The position numbers and the translations under genes are program-made. Below, one piece after another: positions 11,301 through 24,800 of a DNA stretch of 53,998 nucleotides. Source of the stretch: Plakobranchus ocellatus (Eukaryota > Mollusca > Gastropoda > Plakobranchidae); assembly GCA_019648995.1 (NCBI GenBank), contig BLXT01008021.1, positions 436,031-490,028 on the forward strand, in the 5' to 3' direction. Position 1 is the stretch's first letter. Every line of letters starts with the position of its first letter. A model generated the notes under the pieces. That model searched no databases. It had not been told where the DNA came from and saw nothing but the letters and a program-made list of their open reading frames with translations.

Positions 11301-14300
11301 TGCTGCAATAATGATCTCCTTTGGTCATACATAGGCTAACCCATTTCCCAATATTCTTACCTACAATTCAACCTGCAAAGAAATCATGAACATTATACTT
11401 CAAATTGGATTTATCGTTAAACGCGAGGTGGACCACTCTAGATATCACATTTTATCAGGTGGAAAACGTTTCTGTTTAGCACGAAACAATACTCTGTTTC
11501 CCATTTTAGTTATTTAAGATTTTGTATTATCTTTCTGTATCTGTGTCACCGTGACCTTATTATTAAAATTCCTTTTTAAAAAAAATTGTGTCTCAAGTTA
11601 AGCATTGCATGGTAAGATAAATGAAGCTTTATGTCTCTTCTAACTGTTGCCATCTTCAGAACTTTATTTAAAGACCAAAACATGCACGTTTTTGTGAATT
11701 TTGTTTATCAATTACACTATGGTTAAAAATCCTAGAATATCTTCGCTGTGCGGCCCAGTAAACAGGGTCACGGGGTCACTGGGGCACAGTGCCCTGAGGA
11801 GCCTCGCAACTAAGCCGGCGCCGGCAAACAGCCGTGATTAATGAATATAGACCTCTCTACTCTCTCTATCAGCTTTTTTATTCTCCGAATGACTAATAAA
11901 CCCTAAATATAACACATGCACACACAAAAAAACTATGTACATCACTGTCAAGCACATTTTTTTCACACATGGTCACACACAATACTGGCATTTCTTAAGA
12001 TAAAGTATGCTTGCTTCTTTGTCTCTCCGCCTTTCTGTCAAACAAATGACAGATTATAATCTCTAATTTTTTTTATCTATCAGGATATCTTCCCATGTAT
12101 GACTATCAATTTTTAGCCTTTCTTTCTACTGGCCTATTAGTCATGCAAATCAATTATTAATCTTTCTGTCTATTTAATATCAATATTTGTTTTGCTTTTT
12201 TTTTTTTAATTTATAATTAGAGCATATGAGGGAAAAAAAGAAATGAGGCTTATCATAAAGTATGTGAAAAAATGTATGTACTCATATAAAGACAGTATAA
12301 ACATTAAAAAGTTTGTGAAAATGTTTTTAGATGGTACATAATTGTATACATATAAGCATTCATGAGAACTTTTTACAAAGAGGGAATGAGGTATTCAAAG
12401 GAGTGAAAAAGAAGAGACTCTCATTTTTAATGATTCACCATCACCTATCTTGCAGAAACAATTTGTTCCTGCAACAGTTGCTGTAAATCCATGAGTTTGA
12501 CACAACCAACCTTTTTCTCAGAGACAGGCGGCCAGGAAGGATCTCTATCAATTTCTGACTGAATTTCTTGATAGGCCTGATCCTGTAAGGGGAGGCAATC
12601 TTTCAAGTACGCCCTTACTTTGACTCGAAGACTGTCGTTGTCAATTAAAAATTTCTAGGTTTGGGGGTTGGGACAGAAACAAAGACATGGTTTGAACAGA
12701 AAGAGTTTTTTAAGCTAGTATCTTTCCCATAAAACACTGATATTCATAAAGGTTTCATGTTTAAAGCATACATGTGCCCATATATCAATAATTGCTTCGG
12801 GAAGTTCACTCATCCTGTAAAAGGGTTTCACAAGAAGACTTTTTCTGAGTGTATAAATAGCCACTTCAGTTTCTTACTCACTTTGTAAAAGCACTTTATT
12901 TATCTTGTGTATTCTGATAAGGTAAGGCCTTGTTATTTGTTACTCCCTAACAACTATGGTTTGGAACAAAATGTCTGCAGACTGCTTGTATTAGAGATAA
13001 CTATAATGGCTGAATTTCAAAAGATCTCTCAAATCCCAAAAGGAAATTTGATGAAATAAAATAAAGTTTAAGACTTCTGTTTTGAAGGCCATTATATATT
13101 CTAAATGAAGGACCCTGACAAAAATCTCAATTAGGCTACTTAGCTATTGAAATATAATCTTACACCTTTTTGGGGGGACTTTTTTAACCCCCCCCTTTTT
13201 TTTTCTTACACCTTTTTTAGATTTGCCCCCCTTATTAAGCATTAACTGAAGTTTAAGAATTGTCTTAATTAATGAAAAATTAATGAAATTTTGCATGCAC
13301 GCATAGTCGTTGTTCGGGCCTGTTTGCCTAGGCATCCGCTCAAGAGAATTTACCTTCTACACAAGGTTATAGCATACATATATATGCTAAGTGTACATTC
13401 TTCTTAAGTTGCAGTTTAGAAAGCAGCCAAGAGAAGTTGAAAATTTGATGAAGTATAGAATGCATAGTGTTGCTACAAAACCAATATTTTTAAATTTTTT
13501 TTTTAAATGCGTATTCATGCATCAGTGTTTGTGAAAGAAAAATACCCCACAACTGGCTTTCTTTAGGATAAGAACCACAAACTCTTTATCAAGACTCTCA
13601 CAAGGACTAGCAGACATTCTGGCACATACTAGTTGCTTTTTTAAACAACTGTCAATAATCTGCAACCGGAGAATAGATTGTGTTGGATCCTAAGGGCCTG
13701 GAGCTCTCAGTAATAATTGAGTATTGGTATGCGAATTGGTTAAATTTTGTGTCAAGGTGAACATTCATCATTCGATTATCTTGTGGATTAAAAGAGAGCT
13801 GTGTATGAATTAATGTAGTTGAACTTATTTCTTTTAATCAGTGTGAAGGTCAAACTGATTTTGTGGACCTCTCATAACAATAATAATAATAACAAGAGGA
13901 GGAGGAGGAGGAGGAGAGAAGGAGGAGGAGGAAGAGGATAATAATATGACATTCATATCATGCAAATCCATGGAAATCATATTCCCTAGAATTTTTGTTT
14001 AAACATGTTCCATTATACATGTATAAGCATAGGCTGCTAGATCTACCTCCGAGTTAAATGCAAGAGCACAAAACAAAAAAGGAAAATTGAAATTGAGAGA
14101 TGGGGAATTATACCTATGCACAGAGACCACTGTTGGCCAACTCAAGATTTTGAGCTATATCAGAATAGCATTGCAGACCTTCTATAAGGGTCATTGTAAA
14201 ACTAAATATTAATTTAGGACAGGCATTATTCACAGCCGAAATTTAGGTACAAATTCTGTTTATCATTGCAAACAAGCTTTTTAACATTTGTCAAATTTAC

Positions 14301-17300
14301 TAGATACACAGTTCCATTATGTAATTTAAGGCTTTATTTTCTGCTCACCGTGGGCCAAATCTAAGACTTGACCTAATATCTAGTTTATGTCATGCTTCCT
14401 TCTGGGGCTTAGCTTCTGTACCCATAGTTATTTAAAAAAAAAAAAACTTTCAGAATACTCAAATTGTCAGTCATCTTTACTAGAAATGCAGGATTGTTGA
14501 TATCAATTATTACATTTTTATATATCTTCTTCAACAAAAAAGAAAATGTCCATTCCAGGAATATTTAAAACCACTGTAACATCTGTGCTTATGTTAAAAC
14601 CTTTTTCGAGCACCTCATTCATGGAAAAGTTCTATAAAGAGTTTGGCGCTCCTCATTCATGGAAAAATTCTAAAATGAGAGAGGAAAAGTACATGAGAAA
14701 ATGAGATATGTTAAATCCAAAAGACTTAAAGTAGTAATTATTTATACAATTTATTTGCGAGACAAAGTAATTAAATAGAGCATGGACTTTATGAATAGAT
14801 TCTTACTAATCTATTGTTAATACGGGTCATGGAGATCAAAGTTGTTCAAAATGTGAAGCATCTTGGAATATTCCGTGACTTTAGTGGATGAACTGAGTGT
14901 CTGTTGTAGTCTTATCAAAGCTGCACTTCATTTGGCTGCAGCAGTTTAGATGTGGGTGTATTGTGGTAACCTTATCAACATTAAATCTCTCATTGAAAGC
15001 TGATAGTCAAGGTAACCTAGCAATTGAGTCTGCTGCTGGAGTTTATGCCACTTTCCTTGTATCTTAAGCAATAGTATCAACTAGTGTCATCATGTAAATT
15101 TAATTTTTAAAAGAAAAATCACAAGAATCCTCAATTAATACATGAATTTGACAATTACTTTAATTTTACATTTATTTCGCCTTTAGCCATCATTTTTTGA
15201 AAGCACTGTTCAAAGACTAAAGCACAAAATAATTTACACCAATTTTAAAGAGAATGGAGAGCAATAAACAAGTTGATGTATGCAAAATATCAGTGTCAAT
15301 AAATATGGAGTGCTCTGTGGTCATCTATGTTGGTTCGTTTTTTCTTGAAAAATATATTGTTTTCACGGGCAAAAAGTTTTTTAATGCATATACTTGCCAA
15401 TAATTGCTATAGACAAGGCTAGTAATGGCACTAAACCCTTATGTTATAGTACTCAGGACATAAAATTAATGACAGAGGAGATGAAAGGTGTGCTTTCTGT
15501 ACTCCGTGTATAGAAATAGTACTTTGGATCTAAATTATGAAGAGGCATTCTAGCATGGGACGAGGCCTTAGTTAACCCTGAAGAAAACCATAAAAAAGCC
15601 ACACTGACAGGTTATGTCTTCATTTGTTCCTAATTTGCAGATATCCTACAAATCAGGCAAGAAGAAGGTCTAAATCTAGATCTTAAGCGAGATAGCTTAG
15701 AGGCTGAATATATAAGAACCAAAATAATAGCTAACTCTATTTTCACATTATTCACTGTATGCCAATAAAAAGAGATTATCCCCACAAGAGGGCTTTCACT
15801 ACCATTTTGAAATTTGTGCACTGTAAATTACAGATTTGTCACTTTAAAGCTGATTTTCCCAGGCTTTTATTTTCAGTAACATCTCAAAAAAAGCGAGTAC
15901 AGCATTGAATGCAACTCAGCAGAAAATGTTTTTATGTCAATTTTAATGCATACCAACAAATGGGCCTATATATATATTTGAATCAATCATGACTTCTCTG
16001 GAGTAACAGACAAATACCCACGGAGTTTAAATGATTAAACCATATGTTTGAAAGATTATATCAAAGACATAAAAAAAAACAAAAAACAAAGAAAGCATTC
16101 AAATTCAATGTTAATTCTTACCTCTACCATGTACGATAGGAGAAAATTGATAAATGCTACACCAATGAATAAGACACGATATGACATCGGAGGAAATTGC
16201 TCGATCTGAAAATCAAGAAGTATAAAAGCCCTCAATGGTCTTTGGCTCTCAGTCAGTTTGTCATAGATACATAATCAAAGCCGCAATAAATCTAAGTTGT
16301 AAGAGAATTTATGACATAAGGTGAGAGCCTCAATAAACTGCATTTGTAAGAGAATTCACAAAATATGATTAAAGCTCAACAAAGTTTAGCATATGAAAAT
16401 ATGAAATATTGAATTGCTAATAACTTAAGGCAGTCCTCTCACTAGATTTTTCACATCCTCTTAGTGTATTGCATGACTCATGCGGAGAAAAACAAAGGTA
16501 GGCTTCTAGTAAAGTTTTGAATTATAAACTAGTGCAGAATATGAATTTGAAATGTGGCTCATTTTTTTTTGTTACATAATTCCAATACAATATTTTGCAC
16601 TATTTTTTAAACCTCCATCAGTTCTGCAAAGCCATCTGTAGGATAGATGTTTAGCCATATTGTTGCTCCGATGGCCACCACAATATTCAAAACTAGCCAA
16701 TCTGCCAGGACAGAAAAAAATGTGTATAAGAAAAGGGGGAAAAAATTGATATCTTCTAGAATTGTTCATAATAATGCAGTTCAGTTGCTTGAAATGGTCT
16801 ACTCAAAATTGAATGTAAATGAAACATATCCATGTTAAAGATAAAAATAGGTCTAATGACAGTGGAGAAGATTTACTATGCTTAAAAATAATTGATAACT
16901 TTTTCATGCCATACAGTCTGTACGACATTTGCTTATAATCAATAAACCAATACATGAATCAAGCTTTTTAAATATTTGGAAAGTGAAAAAAACAAAGATG
17001 ATATATTATGGCAGACACCTTCACAAGAAAGGCTATGAGCATTTTGAAGCTCACCCACAATACACATGTGGGTGTACATAACTGCCCTTTAGGAACAAAA
17101 TACATGATATAATGCCCTTCATATCAGGCTATCATATGACAAATGTATGGTTGCACAGGAAAACCCAGACTTGTTTTAAAGCTGATTACCTCATTGATTC
17201 CCGGGAGCCGACTGTGATTCAGATCATATTCCAGTAATGTGTAGATTTTAGATAAAACTTAAGAAATTGAGAAAACCAAATGCTAATCCTGAATTCCAAA

Positions 17301-19352
17301 TGGATTTACTAAAATCTGATGAAAAACTAAGAGATACAATTGCTATAGCTGTTCATAACAAATATGAGACTCTAAATAACACCTCTGAAGTAGAAGAATT
17401 ATGGTCAAAAATGAAGAATTCACTTAATGAAGTCATAAAGGAAAAAATTCCCCCAAAAAGATAAAAAAGAGCATACGAAATGGATAAACAAAGAAATACT
17501 TGATTTAATGGAAAAAAGGCACAAATCAAAAAATGTAGAAGCGAAATACAAAGACTTAAATAGAAACATCAAAATAAAATGCAACGCGGCGAAAGAAGAA
17601 TGGATTAATCCGTAATGTCAGGAAATAGAGCAAAAGCTAAATAAAGAAAGCAAGTTCATGCATGCTAAAATTAAGGATGTCAGTGGTAAGAAAATCAAAT
17701 GCAGTAGTCCTGGCTGCATCAAATCGAAAGATGGAACAATCTTAATGGAAAAGAAGGAAATACTAAACAGATGATCAGAATACGTTGAAGATCTTTTTAA
17801 AGATGATAGGTGCAAAAACAAAAAAAAAACAAATAGAGAAAAACATAGAAGGCCCAACTATCCTTAAAGAAGAGGTAGAAGCAGCAATAAAGAAAATGAA
17901 AAATGGAAAAGCCACAGGACCAGATAATATACCAATAGAAATAATTAAAGCATTAGATAATTTAGGAATAGTTCTGACAACAAAACTTTTTAATGCAATA
18001 TACCATAGTGCTACAATTCCAGATGATCTTTGCAAATCTTTTTTTATAGTACTTCCTAAAACACCAGGAGCAACAGAATGTGAACTTCATAGAACAATCA
18101 GTTTAATGAGCCATGTTACAAAAATCCTTTTAAGTGTTTTGATGAATAGAATGCGCAAGTGTCAAAGACCAGAAATATCTCCATATCAGTTTGGCTTTAT
18201 GCCTGATAAAGGGACTTATGCTTATGGAAAGGTGTATAGAAATGCAAAAAGATCTCCGACTCTGTTTCATTGATTATTATAAGGGCTTTGACAAAGTAAA
18301 ACATGTAGAGATGTTTGGAATCCGAGAAAAATTAGACATCGATGGGAAAGATCTGAGAGTGATTAGATATTTAAACTGGGATCAGACTGCATCTGTTAGA
18401 ATTGAAGGAGAACAAGTTATATTGATTTCAAATTCATCAAAAGAGGGTGAGGCAGGGATGTGTGTTGTCTCCTGATCTTTTAAACCTACTTAGTGAAATA
18501 ATCTTAAGAAATCTTGATGGTATTTCAGGCTTAATAATAAATGGAGAGAATCTTAATAATCTCAAATATGCAGATGGTACAGTTTTAATAGCAGAATTTG
18601 GCGAGCCACTCCAAAAACTTCAACATATTGTAGTTTTAGAGAGCATAAAGAATGGGCTTGTCTTTGAATGTAAAGAAAATGAAATGTATGGTCATCTCAA
18701 AGAAATCCTCTAACCCCACGTGCAATCTCGTTAGTAAAGGCGAACAAATCAAACAAGTTACAAAATTCAAATATCTAAGTTACCTGATAACATCAGATGG
18801 CAGATGCACAAGTAAAATAACTAAAAGTATAGCTTTGGCCAGAGATACATTCCAAAAAAATGAAACCAATACTGGCAAATAGAAACATAAGTATGAAAAC
18901 CAAAATAAGGGTACCGGTAATAAAAAACATATGTATGGTCAGTGCTTTTGTACAACAGTGAGTGTTGGACAACAAACAAAGAAATAGAGAAAAAGCTAAC
19001 AGCTACAGAGATGTGGTTTATCAGAAGAATGATGAGGATATCACAGACAGAAAAAAAGTCAAATGAATTGGTACTGAAAGAGGCTAACCTTGAGCAATCA
19101 CTAATTAAAACCATAAGACAGAGGCAACTACAATTTTTAGGCCATATTTGTCAATACATGGGTTTAGAACACTTAGCAATCACTGGAAAGATTGAAGGCA
19201 AACGCAGTAGAGGTAGACAAAGAATAACTTTTATTGAAAATCTTAAGTCATGGGTAATAGGCAAGGGTAGCAATAACAACTTTCTAAAGTTAACTGAGGA
19301 TAGGTTTGAGTGGAGGAACATGATTGCCAATGTCTGTTCCACACAAGGTACC

Positions 19353-19388
<36 letters not shown>

Positions 19389-21848
19389 CCTCGTTCACGG
19401 ACGAGATTTTAGTTTCAACAAAATCTCCATTTATTCATTTTCATATTCCACCAAATTTTATTGATTTATGTAATTTATGAACTATTGAATTACAGGTTTT
19501 TCGTAAGTCACTTTGATCAGGTTTGTAGCAAAAAAAGCAAAAAAATGCTTGCCAGTTTCCAAAACATAAAGCCCGATTCATATAGGCATTCTAGAGCTCT
19601 AATACAGCAAAGGTATAAGTTTTATATATTAAACTAAGTGGCAGTTTTTTGGCTGCTAGATTCTAATTTGTGCCCGAAAATGTAAATTAACCCAGTTGAA
19701 TGCGCAGCTGTTCACTGAGATAACCTTATAATCTGCCCACTCAAAATACCTGGAATCCGACGACTGATTAAGCAAACAATTTTACATTTCTTGTTTGATA
19801 AAGTTTTTTGAAAAATCAAGATTTTTACTATATAATTGAGAGTTTTCCTTTAAAGTTCATTACAAATAAAATAAATGATTGAACTGGTCAGGCCTTTACC
19901 TTTTCAGCTTAACCCATTATTGCGGCCTCCATGAATGACTTGAACTGAACATTGCAAAGCTTTAAAAAGTAAACCCAGCCAATCCTATCAACACAGATGA
20001 TGAACAAAGCACAGTGATGTAGAAATCATTCTGGGTTAATATAAGTCCATACACAATGGCTGCCAGTGTATCCCTTTCCCTTCCCTTGTGATCTAGCATA
20101 AAACAGTACAGTAAAAACCACCTAATTCGATATCTCGCGATTAAAAATTTTCCTTAATGCACTGAAAAAAGTCCCAATTAATTCCCTCTTTATCCTTATT
20201 AACAAAACTTTACCCAAATCAACATGCTGCTTAGCTCATTTCTCTTAATTAGACTGTTCCCCTCCGGTTTTCAGATCAAACTAAACCAAAATGCTTTGGC
20301 CTGGCTGCCTCCCGAAGCAAAATTAATGTGTCCAATAACGTAGAATATTCATTGTGATTGAGTTATTGTGGGGATGCTCAGGAGAGAAGGAAAGGTGTGA
20401 CATTAGGCTGAGCCTAGGCCTTCGCTCACTGGTTTAGAATTAACACTGCAATATGCTTGGATGGCAGGGGCAGGCATACCCCACTGGCACTCATGTGCAT
20501 TAACTCTTCGTGACCGTTAGGGTTTTTTAATTTGACCGAAGGGTATTTTTAGGGTGCTTATAAAATTACAGGGTGGGTGTAGAAAATTTGAGATAACTAG
20601 AGTTTCATAAAAGATACAGTAAAAAGTTAGGTATGGATGTGTTCATAAATAAATTCTGCACATTTCCAGTCTATTTGTGTTTTATTTTTGTGCATATGTT
20701 CAAATTAAACACAATGGAAACAAAAATGTTTTTAAAAATTTATTTAAAAAATTCAGCTCACTAACACACTAACCTGCCCATAGTTCATTAGTTTGCGGTA
20801 ATCCATCCAAAGTTGAAGAAAAAAAGTTGTCAACTACTAATCCAGCAATAAAGTTATCCATAGTAAATGTGTAATTTTTGAAATAATACATGATTTTTTA
20901 GATCTACTTGACTTAGATCTATAATATTCTCTCTCTTACTTTACTTTCACCAGAATCTAGTTCTTAGATCTACATTGATATTGTTTCCGTCAGCTAAATC
21001 TTCTTGAAACAACTTCAAAGCTTGTTCAGCACATACTCTATGAGGTGATTGATTCCCTGATGCTATTTTGAGAAATCTAGACTCTCTTGAACAATAAATC
21101 GAAGAGCTAGCAAAATCAGCTGATTTTTGTTTACATTTAGATCTATAGAGCTCTCTCTAAAGATCGCTTATAATTGCAAGAAACTAGCAAATTAGGCCAA
21201 GTAAACCTTCAACATAACAGTCAAAGAACTATTTGTGACTGTCGTAATAGATAATGTTGGTATTGTCGCAAAATATTTGAAGGTGCATATTTTAACACAG
21301 ACGTCACAGTGAGCCGCTGTGAGCGGCTTGCCGGTTTTCCTTGAATTCCTGATAGCCGCTGGGAGAGGCTCATCGGATTTCAAGTGTTGAGTATGTGCAT
21401 AGCTGGCGGTGAGGGAGAAGACCATGTTAGCGCTGCTATATTTAATAATTAATAATAATTACTACGGCAAAAGACCACACACACCCCACCCCCCCTCTAC
21501 TTACTTCTTGTTTTTTTGCTCAATAACTTGTTTCTCTCACAATTCGACATTCCTTTAAATCCACATGTGTGGCATGGTCTTTTTTATGTCGAATTATCAC
21601 GTGTGCACTGTAGTTGTTATATTCTACTGGTTTTTAGACTTATAGATCTAATCTAAATCTAGACACAGGGATCAAAGTTACTGTGGTTGATTGATTTTAA
21701 AACTGGACAAGGACATGATTGAGGTGTTAGAGTCAGTGATGACCCATGACAGAAAGTCCGCCCAAAATATTAGATTTGTTGATGAACTATTCATTTTCAC
21801 CAATGAATATTTCTTAAGATTCTTATTTGTGGGTTAGAATAAACATTG

Positions 21849-21889
<41 letters not shown>

Positions 21890-24800
21890 CCATGTGTCTG
21901 TAAAACCAATTTGACCATCTATTCTATCAACTGAAAACAACAAAAAACTTTGAAAGCTATTTTCCCATAACTATATTTCCTCAACCACACAACTTTAAAG
22001 CTCCATATTTTTTAAATTTAAACAAGACAAAGCCTATAAGTAAACAGCAAAATGCTCAGGAATGTTAAGAGAATCCAAAGCTGTGCTTATCTCAATTTTT
22101 TTGTATCTGGACCCATATAGAGGGTTTTCCTGAGCAGCCACACAAACAGCTAGACTGAGAAAAATTGGTATAGAAAAGCTTTTCTAAAATCATGTCACTA
22201 AACATCAGCACTGCCAGAATTCTAACCCTTGACATTCTAATTACTATCTCTTAACCTTTGCACCACCTATTCTCATTGTAAAGGACTAAAGGAAACTTTT
22301 TTTCCAAACTAAAAATTAAACTATGTATAGAGTTTAGTTGGCTAGAGTTGAAATCTCTGAATGATTGAGGGAACTCAGAGACACATTTAAATACACAGGC
22401 ACCAATCCTCTTCAAATTAAAAAGAAAAACAAAAAAGATATTTCCTTACAATTAGAAAGCAAGGAACTTCTGAAGGGTGCTCCCTTGGCAAAGGTTATAG
22501 CCAGGATAATGTACTGGTAGCTTGATGCAAAAAAGACTGCAGAGTTCTCATAGCACATGTAGTCATCTTCATCATTGTCTTGGAAAGGCACAAACCTGTC
22601 AAATAAAAAAAAATTGACAATTTTTAGCTTGGAGAACAACAGTTGTGTGTTCTAATTTACTTCCTCAGAATTGTTTTTTTACTTTTAATGATTCTAGTAT
22701 GTAGAAATCTTACAGAATCTTATCTATTTATGGAAGAAAAAAAAATTTTGTTCCGTCACAGATATACACTGAGACAGACAAATGTTAATTCATTTATTAC
22801 AATCTGAAAAAAATTTTCTCAAACAAGAATGGAAAAACTGCTTAAACTTATAAAGGAACAATTTCTTTAACCTTAAGTAAATATTATTGTTTCAACAAAT
22901 GTTTTGTTTTGAAGCCTTATGGACATTTCAGATTATAATCTGCAAAAGACTTGAACTCTGCAAAAAGTGTCATATTTCAAGAGGTTTACTGCACAGGTTG
23001 CTTTGAATTTTTTTGCCCAGCCTGAATAGTGATGCTGGCTCCTCTCTGTAAGTCTTAAAGCAATTAACTCACATCAAACAGAAAAATAAAGAGATAGGAA
23101 TACGATATAAGCTATTAGTTCATTTATTAAAGATATTTCCTTATTTATTCAATACATGTATATTTGGCCTTAATTACAGTTTAAACATTGGAAAACTACC
23201 AGTGAAGTGAAAGCCAGCATATTGGCACAATATGGCTCTCCCCAAGCAGGCAGCGCAAGGAGCCATATCAGCTGTGATAGGTGCTCTGCTTTTAAGCCTA
23301 AGCCCCCCCCCCCAACACACACACCACACACAATTTGACAAGTGTGTCAGTCCTGAACTTCTAAAACTATATGGGGCCGCATCACACCAAGATCATGACT
23401 CCTAGGGGTCCCTCTGCTTTCTTTTCTTTAATTCCTGGGTGCAAACTTTGGGTTTCAGACACACAACCTGTTTTCATTTCTGAACTGTGGCAACTTTTCC
23501 AAACACTCTAACAATTGTGTCAAGAATGCACATTATAGTTGGAGGAAACTGATTACTTATGAGGTAACTGCTCTTTCTGTATAACCCAAATCCAATCAGA
23601 GCTATTTTCAGCAGTCTTCAGTTGTGCTTTAAGAGCTTTGGTTCATCTCTAGTCATTGATGGAGAGTTTGCTCAGAAGATTGTAGGCTGATGACCCAACA
23701 TATCCCCAGCGCAAAACTTTAAGGCAATATCTGGGATTTGAAACTAGCTTGTTCCAGCTTATTACTCAAGGCTTTGTAATTTTCCTCTTTTATTTGTCAT
23801 CCTACGCTTTTATAGTACTGTGAGTTCCATCAGATGATTTGTCGATTTGGAACATGATGTCAGACCTCATTACTGTTTTAGATGACTTAAAGATAATTAT
23901 TCCATTCAGGGAAATCCGCTGAAAACTCTTAATTGCCAAACCCATCCAGTAAGGTCTTTCTGTGGATATCTATGACAGCTGCAGGATTTGGTTCCATATT
24001 CTGATATGAAAATTCTAATGCCCTTGCCTTTAGTTGGACAGGCGGACTTCTGCTTCATGTAATGCTGTAGCAAATTCTTGTAACACTCTATTGTATCGCC
24101 ACATATACCTGACCTGGCTTAGAGGAACTGAGAATATATATTCTGTAGTCTGCTTGCCTTAACACAGTGGGCATGTGGGATCATCTTTCATTCCTCAGCG
24201 CACCAGATTTGCATTTGAGTGCAGGAGGTCGTATGCAGCTCGGAAAAGGAAGCTGATTTGTTTGGAACATAAATCAGCATATTGGCACATGGCCCTCCTC
24301 TAGCTGACAGCAGCTAGGAATCACTATGTAAGCTTTCATAGGATATCTGCTTTAAAGTTCTTCATTATCAATCATTTGTCAATCTCAAGGATTAATTTTC
24401 AATTACCAAGTGATGACATGATAGAAAAATTCACAGGTTTCTTCCCTTCACATATGATATAATTGGTGTATTGTAGGTTCATATGAGAGGGGACTAAAGA
24501 GAAGATAGGAATAGTGGTTTGCCCTGCCTCATTGTCTTGATGATGATGCTTTTTAAGTGTTTATAACTGAGTACTACACGAACAATTTTAAGTACAAGAT
24601 AGCTTCCCACCTTCTCATTAGTCACACACATGAAAAAACATGTCAATGACTAGTGAGGCTTGGGCCAATAATACTAGCAAATGCCGTAAGATCCTTGAAT
24701 TGTAATTTTTTGTCTCTTGAAAGCTTAGGAGAAGTTTTGCAATTTAATTTTTACCATTAAATCAATACTGCAAGTCACAGATTTAGACTGAAGTTGAGGT

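Larger units (their letters stand above)
9839..12510 (-). other. intron 25 (2.7 kb)
   Basis: Bounded by a weak GTTGGT donor and a good ttttcag acceptor. It holds the second unclassified ORF copy, two CpG-rich patches, an assembly gap with a poly-G run and a GA-rich stretch at 11050-11160. Confidence 0.7.
17196..19388 (+). mobile_element. 5'-truncated, multiply frameshifted non-LTR retrotransposon (LINE) with (TGA)n tail
   Basis: It begins inside the endonuclease domain ([11 protein letters not shown], the terminal SDH motif). Reverse transcriptase motifs then follow in several frames: [49 protein letters not shown] (box A), [19 protein letters not shown] (box B) and [12 protein letters not shown] (box C). 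In box C the catalytic YADD is YADG. The C-terminal block has [15 protein letters not shown] and [13 protein letters not shown]. At least seven stops or frameshifts make it dead. The final TGA stop at 19353 is also the first unit of a (TGA)n tract, with no poly-A. It lies antisense in intron 22. The clade was not resolved. Confidence 0.93.
20109..21610. mobile_element. candidate pogo/Tigger-like element, degraded
   Basis: The left end reads TA|CAGTAAAAACCACCTAATTCGA and the right end reads TTATGTCGAATTATCACG..CACTG|TA, which is an imperfect inverse (CAGT.., AATTCGA). Both ends are flanked by TA, and internal subterminal AATTCG/TTAATT motifs recur. No transposase is recognised; two short minus-strand open frames are listed separately. 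The pairing of ends is suggestive only. Confidence 0.4.
16702..22449 (-). other. intron 22 (5.7 kb), the largest intron
   Basis: Bounded by GTAAGG and a TGGCAG acceptor. It holds the LINE, the candidate pogo-like element and a CT/GT microsatellite. The rest, including 19390-20108 and 21890-22449, shows no gene. Confidence 0.85.

Noticed and set aside
20508-20545. TTAACTCTTCGTGACCG as a fourth piggyBac-like end
   Set aside because: No matching inverted end with TTAA was found within several kilobases.
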